Source: Halobacteriales archaeon
GTDB lineage: Archaea; Halobacteriota; Halobacteria; Halobacteriales; SKSH01
Direction of reading: 5' to 3'
DNA: 6,362 nt
Assembly: GCA_007118075.1 (NCBI GenBank)
Contig: SKSH01000077.1
Span: 1 to 6,362 of the forward strand
Each line of letters opens with the position of its first letter. Within the stretch, counting starts at the first letter, position 1. This document shows, one piece after another, positions 1 through 5,213 of the stretch. The notes under the pieces were generated by a model that saw only the letters and a list, made by a program, of their open reading frames with translations, searched no databases and had not been told where the DNA came from. Position numbers and translations under genes: made by a program.

Positions 1-1507
1 CGAAAACCGGCTACTCGAACACCATCTCGAACGCACGCAATCATTCATCAATCTCGCCCTCATCGATGGCCAGCCACGCGTGCTCGACCTCAAGGAGACC
101 CTCGAGGCGTTCATCGACCATCGGATCGAGGTCGTGAGACGACGCAGCGAGTACGACCTCGGCGAGGCAGAAGATCGTGCACATATCCTCGAGGGCCGAC
201 TGCACGCGCTCGAGAATGTCGACGCCGTCATCGAATGCATCCGAGAATCCGATGACCGTAATGCCGCCAAAGCTGCGCTTTCTGAAACATTCGACTTCTC
301 TGAAGCCCAGGCAGACCACATCGTCCGGATGCAACTTGGAAGCCTGACCTCACTCGAGATCGAGGAGATCGAATCCGAGTACACGGAGCTACAGGCGACG
401 ATCGAGGCACTCGAGACGATCCTCGCTGATGAGGCCGAACTCCGGCAGGTCATCATCGATGAACTGTCTGAGATCAAGGACACCTACGGTGATGAACGAC
501 GCACCGACATCATCGAAGGTGGCGACCGACTGATGCACGCAGACCTCATCCCAAAGCGAGATGTGGTCGTCGTGCTCACCAGGGAGAATTACATCAAACG
601 GATGGATCTGGATACCTTCTCGCCGCAGGGTCGTGGTGGTAAGGGGCTCATCGGTGGTGACATCAAGGAGTCAGATGAGGTCTCACAGGTCGTCAAGGTG
701 CACAGCCACGACAGATTGCTCTGTTTCACCGATGCCGGCCGAGTCCACGAGCTGATTGCATTCGAACTCCCTGAGATGGGACGTACCGCCCGTGGCCGCT
801 CGCTTGTCAATCTGCTCAAACTTGCAGATGATGAGGCGGTGACACACATCGTCTCAGCACAAGCACTCGACGAGAATGGCGGGTACATCACGCTTCTCAC
901 TAGCGCCGGCTACATCAAGCGGCTCAGGATGACAGCATTCGATAACGTACTGAGCACCGGGATCATCGCTGCTGATCTCGCCGACGGTGACACCATCGTC
1001 GATGTAGCCATCTCAAGCGGTACCGAGGACTTCATCGTCGTTACGAGTGCGGGGAAGGCCATCCGGTTCGCCGAAAGCGACGTCAGGCCGATGGGCCGAA
1101 CTGCTCGAGGAGTCCATGCCGTTGAGCTCACTGACGATGTTGAAGCAGTCGGCATCGAGGTGTTCACCCCTTCGGAGGATCTCGACCTCCTGACGTTGAC
1201 TGAACAGGGATACGGTAAACGAACACCGATCGATGAGTATCGCCGACAATCCCGCTATGGCAAGGGATTGCTCGACATCAAGACAACCGCACGAAACGGT
1301 GAGGTCGTCGATACAGTCCTCGTCGCACCCGGTGACGAACTCGTCATGATGAGTCAGCGTGGGAAGATCATCCGGATCGAGGCAGATGCCATCTCACGCT
1401 CAGGTCGTAACACGATGGGAGTGACCGTCATGGGGATCGATTCCAATGACCGACTTGCCGGAATGACCGTCGTCGATCCCTTCGACAGCGACCCCGTCGA
1501 GGACTAA
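1..1507 (+). CDS. gyrA: DNA gyrase subunit A, C-terminal part (5' end outside window)
   Basis: GyrA is the DNA-breaking and DNA-wrapping subunit of the type IIA topoisomerase that introduces negative supercoils, acting with GyrB as an A2B2 complex in the cytoplasm. The frame is open from base 2, giving 501 visible residues before the TAA stop. Roughly the first 300 residues, including the catalytic Tyr, lie outside the window. Visible residues 1-25 (ENRLLEHHLERT, then LALIDGQPRVLDLKE) are the typical GyrA/ParC segment before the coiled-coil tower (about 30-170). A GyrA box, QGRGGKG at residues 209-215 (bases 626-646), marks this as gyrase rather than topo IV. It is followed by six beta-pinwheel blades with strands such as LLCFTDAGRVHE, YITLLTSAGYIKR, FIVVTSAGKAIRF, LLTLTEQGYGKR and LVMMSQRGKIIRI. 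The C-terminus ends DPVED. In haloarchaea gyrA usually follows gyrB. The stop overlaps that of the convergent arginase gene by four bases. Identification is secure. Confidence 0.97.
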   Translation, partial: ENRLLEHHLERTQSFINLALIDGQPRVLDLKETLEAFIDHRIEVVRRRSEYDLGEAEDRAHILEGRLHALENVDAVIECIRESDDRNAAKAALSETFDFSEAQADHIVRMQLGSLTSLEIEEIESEYTELQATIEALETILADEAELRQVIIDELSEIKDTYGDERRTDIIEGGDRLMHADLIPKRDVVVVLTRENYIKRMDLDTFSPQGRGGKGLIGGDIKESDEVSQVVKVHSHDRLLCFTDAGRVHELIAFELPEMGRTARGRSLVNLLKLADDEAVTHIVSAQALDENGGYITLLTSAGYIKRLRMTAFDNVLSTGIIAADLADGDTIVDVAISSGTEDFIVVTSAGKAIRFAESDVRPMGRTARGVHAVELTDDVEAVGIEVFTPSEDLDLLTLTEQGYGKRTPIDEYRRQSRYGKGLLDIKTTARNGEVVDTVLVAPGDELVMMSQRGKIIRIEADAISRSGRNTMGVTVMGIDSNDRLAGMTVVDPFDSDPVED

Positions 1508-2424
1508 ACCACCGTCTTCCCGAACGCACTCGCCGCAAGTTCACACGCTAGTTTTCCCGTCTCATTCGATTGATCGAGGATCGGATTCACCTCGACGATC
1601 TCCATCGATCTGATCGAAGCCGTCGGTAGCTGTTCTGCGAGGTATTCCATCGCCGTATGTGCCTCCCGATAGGAAACGCCACCTCGAACCGGCGTCCCAA
1701 CACCAGGCGCTTCGTTCGGATCGAGCCAATCCATATCGAGACTGAGGTGGACATCTCCGTCACCACCACCAGTGGCGATGTCGATGGCATCCATGACGAC
1801 AGGACCGACCCCGCGTCGGTCGATATCGGTCATGGTGTAGACGGTTACACCGCTCGCCTCGAGGTGGTCCGTTTCTGACTCATCGACATCACGGAGACCG
1901 ACGAGCACCACCCGATCCTCATCGAGATGTGGAGCGTGGGCCCATGGCTCATCACCGAGACTCCCATACCCAAGCACGGAGGCGAGGGGCATTCCGTGGA
2001 TGTTGCCACTTGGCGAGGTCTCGGGAGTATTGAAATCCGCATGGGCGTCGAACCAGAGTGCACCGATCGGACCGACCTTATGGGTCCCAACGAGCGTCCC
2101 CATCGCGAGGGAATGGTCCCCACCGAGGACCAACGGTGTTTGACCGCTTGTGATGATCTCATCAACTCGTGCTGAGAGACGCGAACAGACCTCGGCGGTC
2201 TCCTCACGATGACGGATCGGTTGGTCTGTCTCTCCGATTGGTTCACGGGTACCAGCCGTGGCAGTCCGGGGGGTGTGTAGATTGCCGACATCTGTCCACT
2301 CCACCCCGGCATCGTCCAGTGCATCGAAGAGTCCGCCATAGCGGATCGCCGATGGTCCCATGTCGACCCCACGTCGATTGGCACCGAAATCGGTCGTCAC
2401 CCCGAGGATAGAGATCGGTCGCAT
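1504..2424 (-). CDS. rocF: Arginase (ureohydrolase family)
   Basis: Predicted to hydrolyse L-arginine to ornithine and urea with a binuclear manganese centre. The 306-residue product has all metal ligands: H104 in GGDHSLAMG, D127/H129/D131 in DAHADFN, and D230/D232 in SLDMDWLDP. The segment TPETSPSGNIHGMPL (133-147), with the catalytic-type H144, and E278 in MEIVEVNP favour arginase over agmatinase or formimidoylglutamase. The N-terminus GANRRGVDMGPSAIRYGGL (14-32) is typical of the family. I chose the ATG at 2424 because the conserved sequence begins directly after it; an in-frame GTG at 2439 would add MNLLA and cannot be excluded. No Shine-Dalgarno is seen. The gene is divergent from an HTH regulator across a 100-base promoter region, so co-regulation is possible. 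Its TAG stop overlaps the gyrA TAA. Confidence 0.93.
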   Translation of the reverse strand: MRPISILGVTTDFGANRRGVDMGPSAIRYGGLFDALDDAGVEWTDVGNLHTPRTATAGTREPIGETDQPIRHREETAEVCSRLSARVDEIITSGQTPLVLGGDHSLAMGTLVGTHKVGPIGALWFDAHADFNTPETSPSGNIHGMPLASVLGYGSLGDEPWAHAPHLDEDRVVLVGLRDVDESETDHLEASGVTVYTMTDIDRRGVGPVVMDAIDIATGGGDGDVHLSLDMDWLDPNEAPGVGTPVRGGVSYREAHTAMEYLAEQLPTASIRSMEIVEVNPILDQSNETGKLACELAASAFGKTVV

Positions 2425-2494
2425 AGCAAGCAGATTCACAGTCGACCGCCATCAAGTCACGGGTTCGTAGAATAACGGGACCTGTTGCGCCTAG

Positions 2495-2503
2495 GTTAAA
2501 TAT
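2495..2503 (+). promoter_or_regulatory. TATA box of the HTH regulator, possibly bidirectional
   Basis: GTTAAATAT is the most AT-rich run in the divergent region and is centred about 26 bases before the ATG at 2525. This is the spacing expected for a leaderless haloarchaeal promoter. Read on the other strand it is ATATTTAAC, also an acceptable TATA box, and could drive arginase with a leader of roughly 45 bases. An alternative arginase TATA candidate is TTATTCTAC on the minus strand (2468-2476), which fits better if the GTG at 2439 is used. Confidence 0.7.
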
Positions 2504-2514
2504 GCGTATACGCA
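2503..2514. promoter_or_regulatory. Perfect 12-bp palindrome, candidate operator
   Basis: TGCGTATACGCA equals its own reverse complement and occupies -22 to -11 relative to the HTH gene's ATG, between TATA box and start. A bound dimer here would block RNA polymerase recruitment or initiation, as is common for archaeal repressors. An additional TTGCG at 2485-2489, upstream of the TATA box, is inverted relative to CGCAA at 2511-2515. That the adjacent winged-HTH protein binds here is inference. Confidence 0.55.
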
Positions 2515-2524
2515 ATCGTCGAGC

Positions 2525-3052
2525 ATGGCATCGATCGAGTTGACCCCGAGTCAGCGATCGATCCTCAGTTCGCTTGTTAATCTGTACAACGAACATGAGG
2601 ATGTCGTCAAAGGGGAGACCATCGCCGAGAATATCAACCGGAATCCAGGGACCATTCGGAACCAAATGCAGAGCCTCAAGGCACTTCAACTGGTCGAGGG
2701 GGTCCCGGGGCCAAAGGGTGGTTACAAACCGACACCAGCCGCCTACGATGTCCTCGGCCTCGACCAGGTGGACGAGCCCGCCTCGGTCCGGGTCATCCAC
2801 AACGGAGAGATCATCGATGAACTGAACGCCACCCAGATCCATCTGACGAGCTTACATCACCCCTCCCTTTGTCGAGCAGAGATCCAGATCCGCGGGCCCC
2901 TTGGGAACATCCAGCAGGGTGACTTCATCGAGGTGGGACCTACCCCGATCTCAAAGCTCAAGATCGCCGGTATGGTCGATGGAAAGGACGAAACGAACAA
3001 TCTGGTGATTCTCCGCATCGACGAGATGACCGCTCCCTTCGACGAGGAGTGA
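2525..3052 (+). CDS. Winged helix-turn-helix transcriptional regulator with C-terminal small beta domain
   Basis: This 175-residue protein is a predicted DNA-binding regulator. Residues 5-70 form the winged HTH: a first helix around LTPSQRSILSSLVNLY, a recognition region NRNPGTIRNQMQSLKAL (38-54), then a wing with GVPGPKGGYKPT (59-70) that resembles the Gly-rich wing of Rrf2-type regulators. I recall a very similar HTH at the N-terminus of archaeal regulators fused to CBS domains, but no CBS repeats are visible here. Residues 80-170 look like a small beta-rich domain (RAEIQIRGPLGNIQQGDFIEVG, then NLVILRIDEM) of unknown ligand; one Cys is present (SLCRAE), so an Fe-S cluster is unlikely. The ATG at 2525 fits leaderless initiation from the TATA box 26 bases upstream. 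Divergent from arginase and convergent with the DUF5793 gene. The target and signal are not known; autoregulation through the adjacent palindrome is inferred. Confidence 0.85.
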   Translation: MASIELTPSQRSILSSLVNLYNEHEDVVKGETIAENINRNPGTIRNQMQSLKALQLVEGVPGPKGGYKPTPAAYDVLGLDQVDEPASVRVIHNGEIIDELNATQIHLTSLHHPSLCRAEIQIRGPLGNIQQGDFIEVGPTPISKLKIAGMVDGKDETNNLVILRIDEMTAPFDEE

Positions 3053-3057
3053 AGCGA

Positions 3058-3519
3058 TCAGAGTTCGACGCCGCTTGGGATGAGACTGTGACGCCGCAAG
3101 AGTGAACCATCTTCGTGATACACGAGCAAGATTCGGCTCTCGAAGGTCCGGCTTGGACCATCATCGATATCGATGTTGACGCGGAACCGATCAGCGGTGT
3201 CGGGGACGGTCTGTCCGTACTGACGGGCAGCCCGCAGGAAGCTAACCATCATCTCAGCAGTAACGTCGATCTCCGCGAGATACTCTCCGGTGATACGATT
3301 GCTGAGGCTCAACACGCCAGTGGCATCAGGATCCTCCAGGGGTGCCTGGAGCCGATACGAGACATCGATATCTGCGGCCGAGATAGGTTCACCTCCATGG
3401 AGGAATCGATCCACCAGCGGTTGCTGAGGGCCCTCATAGAGTATGGAAAGAATCGGTATGACTGGGTCGGGGCCCTCATCGAGCCCCCGAACCTGCAACG
3501 TGAAGTACTCGCGCCTCAT
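3058..3519 (-). CDS. DUF5793 family protein (haloarchaeal, function unknown)
   Basis: A 153-residue acidic, soluble protein with no signal peptide or membrane segment. The N-terminus MRREYFTLQVRG, the middle part DVSYRLQAPLEDPDATGVLS and SNRITGEYLAEID, and the C-terminus LRRHSLIPSGVEL match my memory of DUF5793, which I know only from haloarchaea. The pattern suggests a mostly beta fold with one helix (about 88-102). The opposite strand is also open over most of this length (3115-3609), but that product resembles nothing known while this one has a recognisable conserved C-terminus, so I prefer this strand. The TGA stop is five bases from the stop of the convergent HTH gene. It is divergent from a Trm9-like methyltransferase across 89 bases and shares an inverted octamer with it. 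No Shine-Dalgarno is visible. Function cannot be inferred from the sequence. Confidence 0.8.
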   Translation of the reverse strand: MRREYFTLQVRGLDEGPDPVIPILSILYEGPQQPLVDRFLHGGEPISAADIDVSYRLQAPLEDPDATGVLSLSNRITGEYLAEIDVTAEMMVSFLRAARQYGQTVPDTADRFRVNIDIDDGPSRTFESRILLVYHEDGSLLRRHSLIPSGVEL

Positions 3520-3532
3520 CCGCTGGTATCGC

Positions 3533-3589
3533 GTATGTGGTCGCCATGCAAGAACGTAACGGCGAGGGTGTCAGATAATCGCCACATAC
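3533..3589. repeat. Inverted octamer CCACATAC in a divergent promoter region
   Basis: CCACATAC occurs on the plus strand at 3582-3589 and on the minus strand at 3533-3540, separated by 41 bases, in the 89-base gap between the DUF5793 gene (-) and the methyltransferase gene (+). Each copy reads towards its own gene. It ends 13 bases before the DUF5793 ATG and 19 bases before the methyltransferase ATG. It could be a shared regulator site or part of the core promoters; an 8-bp match in so short a region could also arise by chance. The gap also holds AGATAATC (3573-3580), a weak TATA candidate for the plus strand. Confidence 0.4.
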
Positions 3590-3599
3590 TGATGAGGGT

Positions 3600-3605
3600 G
3601 AGGTG
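3600..3605 (+). promoter_or_regulatory. Shine-Dalgarno site of the methyltransferase gene
   Basis: GAGGTG is fully complementary to the 3' end of archaeal 16S rRNA (anti-SD of GGAGGTGATCC) and its GAGG part sits five bases before the ATG at 3609. It decides the start: the in-frame GTG at 3603 and TTG at 3606 lie in or right behind the SD and are unlikely to be used. Confidence 0.65.
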
Positions 3606-3608
3606 TTG

Positions 3609-4259
3609 ATGACAGGGAACCTTCCACGAGATATCGATTCGACACGGGCAACGTTCAACCAGATCGCCGAGGACTTCGACCGGACTCGTTCGTATGCCTG
3701 GTCAGCGGTATCGATGTTCATCGAGGAGGAGCCCACTGTAGAGGTGGCTATCGACATCGGCTGTGGGAACGGCCGCCACAGTGAGTTATTCATCGAACAG
3801 GATACCAGCGTCATCGGTCTCGATCTCAGTCGTAAGCTGCTCGAACATGCCGTTGCCCGTGTTGCATCGTCGAGATTTCTACCAGTAGAGGGGACTGCAA
3901 CAAATCTACCAGTGTCAGACTCAATGATCGATCGAGGCATCTACATCGCCACCATCCATCATCTCCCCACCCGATCGGACCGGATCGTGAGCCTCGATGA
4001 ACTCGCGAGGGTGCTCAAACCGAATGGAGTCGCGCTGATCAGTGGGTGGTCGGTTCATGATGACCGATTCGACGAGCAAGCCGCCTTCGATACCGTCATC
4101 GACTGGACCCTCCCATCTGGTGAGACCATCCCTCGTTTCTATCACCTCTATGATGAGCAGGATTTCGCAGGCGAACTCGAAGAGAGCAACCTCTCCATCG
4201 AGCGTCAGTGGCGCGAGTCGGGCAACTGTTACGCCAGTGTCACGGTCGCTCCGGAATGA
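3609..4259 (+). CDS. Trm9-like SAM-dependent tRNA wobble-uridine methyltransferase (class I)
   Basis: A 216-residue Rossmann-fold methyltransferase. SAM-binding motif I is DIGCGNGR (49-56), the acidic loop at the end of the second strand is VIGLDLS (68-74), and motif IV is IATIHHLP (113-120), followed by ELARVLKPNGVALI (131-144). Several traits recall the Trm9/ALKBH8 methyltransferase family: an N-terminal FNQIAEDFDRTRSYAW (16-31), a late RFYHLYDEQDF (176-186) and a C-terminal GNCYASVTV. In eukaryotes that family methylates 5-carboxymethyluridine at position 34 of tRNAs to mcm5U. The archaeal role is inferred from similarity; another small-molecule or tRNA substrate is possible. The start ATG is set by an upstream SD. 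The gene lies 37 bases before tRNA-Gly(TCC), a U34-containing tRNA and hence a candidate substrate, and no clear promoter separates them. Confidence 0.82.
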   Translation: MTGNLPRDIDSTRATFNQIAEDFDRTRSYAWSAVSMFIEEEPTVEVAIDIGCGNGRHSELFIEQDTSVIGLDLSRKLLEHAVARVASSRFLPVEGTATNLPVSDSMIDRGIYIATIHHLPTRSDRIVSLDELARVLKPNGVALISGWSVHDDRFDEQAAFDTVIDWTLPSGETIPRFYHLYDEQDFAGELEESNLSIERQWRESGNCYASVTVAPE

Positions 4260-4296
4260 AAACCGCCTTGTGTCTCGCCGGGAAATCGTCGATTGC

Positions 4297-4367
4297 GCGC
4301 CGGTGGTCTAGCGGCAGGACCTGAGCCTTCCAAGCTCATGGCCCGGGTTCAACTCCCGGCCGGCGCA
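4297..4367 (+). tRNA. tRNA-Gly (anticodon TCC)
   Basis: A complete cloverleaf of 71 bases without CCA and without intron. Acceptor stem GCGCCGG (4297-4303) pairs with CCGGCGC (4360-4366), with discriminator A4367. The D stem GTCT/GGAC spans 4306-4309 and 4317-4320, with one G-U pair and the loop AGCGGCA. Anticodon stem TGAGC/GCTCA encloses the loop CTTCCAA (4327-4333), anticodon TCC at 4329-4331, which reads GGA and other GGN codons. T stem CCGGG/CCCGG encloses TTCAACT (4348-4354). The 37 bases upstream, after the methyltransferase stop, hold no convincing TATA box at -25 to -30, and no oligo-T run follows, so it may be part of a longer transcript with its neighbours. Confidence 0.97.
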
Positions 4368-4374
4368 TCACATC

Positions 4375-4382
4375 GGTGGTCC
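4375..4382 (+). promoter_or_regulatory. Shine-Dalgarno-like site of the GNAT gene
   Basis: GGTGGTCC matches the SD consensus segment GGTGATCC at seven of eight positions and lies in the 18-base spacer between the tRNA 3' end and the ATG at 4386. Its GGTG core is seven bases before the start. It indicates translation from a leadered rather than leaderless mRNA. Confidence 0.45.
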
Positions 4383-4385
4383 AGT

Positions 4386-4907
4386 ATGTATACCTTCGAG
4401 ATTGTTAGTCAGCCAGGGACCACCGATACCATCGAGCTCGATCATCGAATCTTCCCATTTGCCGGGAAGTTCGGCCAACGCCAGACCGGAACGGCCGTGC
4501 TCAAAGAGGACGATTCCGTCGTTGCAGCCCTGTCATTCTCACCGGATCGGAATCAACCACACTGGTGTCGGATCAGGTATCTCGCCGTTGCCAGAGATCG
4601 GCAAGGAGAGGAACTCGCCTCCAGGTTGGCCGAGCAGTTCGTCGAGTGGTGTGCAACTGCTGGATTTGAGCAACTCCTCATCACGGTGCTCAATCCGTAT
4701 CTCGTCGTCTCTCTCGCACGCGTCGGTTTCGGCTTCACCGGGGAGAACGGCCCAACCGGTGGCGTGATCTTGGCTCACCCATTCAGCGGTGATCTACTCA
4801 TCGTCGAGGCGATGCGCTCGTTGGCTGAGCACACCAGTGACGAGCGACACCGTCGCTATGCACAGCGGTATGTCGAGAAACTCGATCCCGCCGGTGATGA
4901 TCTCTAA
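4386..4907 (+). CDS. GNAT family N-acetyltransferase
   Basis: A 173-residue predicted acetyl-CoA-dependent acetyltransferase of unknown acceptor. The GNAT core shows beta4 and the acetyl-CoA loop in CRIRYLAVARDRQGEELASRLAE (61-83, motif A) and beta5 with the next helix in LLITVLNPYLVVSLARVGFGFTGE (97-120, motif B). An additional helical tail (136-168) ends in KLDPAGDDL. The second glycine expected in the pyrophosphate loop is Glu here (QGEE), so cofactor binding may differ. The frame stays open back to 4293, through the tRNA; I chose the ATG at 4386 because it is the first start after the tRNA, has an SD-like leader and opens the conserved part. No room exists for a promoter outside the tRNA gene. 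The TAA stop overlaps the stop of the convergent cold-shock gene by three bases (CTAA shared by both stop codons). Confidence 0.87.
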   Translation: MYTFEIVSQPGTTDTIELDHRIFPFAGKFGQRQTGTAVLKEDDSVVAALSFSPDRNQPHWCRIRYLAVARDRQGEELASRLAEQFVEWCATAGFEQLLITVLNPYLVVSLARVGFGFTGENGPTGGVILAHPFSGDLLIVEAMRSLAEHTSDERHRRYAQRYVEKLDPAGDDL

Positions 4908-5098
4908 AGTCGTTTGACGTTCGTGGCACGAGGGCCATCATCGGTTTGCTCGATGTCGAACTCAAGCTCTTGACCCTCGTCGACATCCGGTCCGCCGACA
5001 TCCTCCATGTGGAAGAAGATGTCATCGTCAGCGTCTTCGGTCTCGATGAACCCATAGCCCTTCCGATCATGGAAGAAAGCCACTGTACCTTTTGGCAT
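4904..5098 (-). CDS. cspA: Cold-shock domain protein CspA
   Basis: A 64-residue single-domain OB-fold protein that binds single-stranded RNA or DNA and acts as RNA chaperone. RNP1 is KGYGFIE (13-19) and RNP2 is DIFFH (26-30), with additional aromatic residues F8 and F9. The length and the acidic loop ETEDADDD are as in haloarchaeal CspA. The start is the ATG at 5098 (MPKGTVAFF); an upstream in-frame start at 5131 would add eleven residues not found in the family, and a perfect Shine-Dalgarno stands before 5098. The TAG stop overlaps the GNAT stop. Divergent from fen across 115 bases. Confidence 0.96.
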   Translation of the reverse strand: MPKGTVAFFHDRKGYGFIETEDADDDIFFHMEDVGGPDVDEGQELEFDIEQTDDGPRATNVKRL

Positions 5099-5104
5099 GA
5101 CTGT

Positions 5105-5111
5105 ATCACCT
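5105..5111 (-). promoter_or_regulatory. Shine-Dalgarno site of cspA
   Basis: Read on the minus strand this is AGGTGAT, a seven-base perfect match to the archaeal SD consensus GGAGGTGATCC, six bases before the ATG. It fixes the start at 5098 and means cspA has a leadered mRNA. Confidence 0.65.
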
Positions 5112-5131
5112 ATAGTGCCTGTGGGCGACAC

Positions 5132-5155
5132 TTATAGCTATCGGGGTGATAATCT
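5132..5155 (-). promoter_or_regulatory. Candidate cspA promoter (two TATA-like elements)
   Basis: On the minus strand two AT-rich elements precede cspA: CTATAA at 5132-5137 and GATTATC at 5149-5155. The first would place the transcript start near 5108, inside the SD; the second would place it near 5125 and leave a leader of about 27 bases with the whole SD, so the second fits better. The rest of the 115-base divergent region holds only a weak TCTATG (5183-5188) at -28 for fen. Confidence 0.4.
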
Positions 5156-5213
5156 GCCGCAGCTCGTCCCAAGACCACATCATCTATGCGCCCGGCTAAC
5201 TGAATTTCGCCCA

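Noticed and set aside
80..82. GTG at 80 as a gene start
   Set aside because: The frame is open to the window edge and the upstream residues are conserved GyrA, so this is an internal Val codon.
776..1110. Repeated MGRTARG in gyrA
   Set aside because: It is the normal blade repeat of the GyrA C-terminal pinwheel; the two copies differ at DNA level.
1845..2384. 179-codon open frame on the minus strand within arginase
   Set aside because: It is a frame-shifted shadow of the arginase gene, with no recognisable product; all arginase motifs are in the other frame.
2243..2842. 199-codon open frame on the minus strand
   Set aside because: It runs through the 5' parts of the arginase and HTH genes and their shared promoter region; its product is unrecognisable, while both genes in other frames match known families.
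3115..3609. 164-codon open frame on the plus strand
   Set aside because: It is antisense to the DUF5793 gene, its product resembles no family I know, and the minus-strand frame has a recognisable conserved C-terminus.
4293..4385. Upstream extension of the GNAT gene from a TTG at 4293
   Set aside because: It would translate the tRNA-Gly gene; the product of that part is not GNAT-like.
4297..4385. tRNA-Gly 3' end as an integration (att) site
   Set aside because: No second copy of the tRNA 3' end and no integrase or element genes are in the window.
5097..5213. Upstream extension of fen to an ATG at 5097
   Set aside because: FEN-1 begins MGNxxLR and needs this free N-terminus; the extension crosses the cspA promoter and matches nothing.
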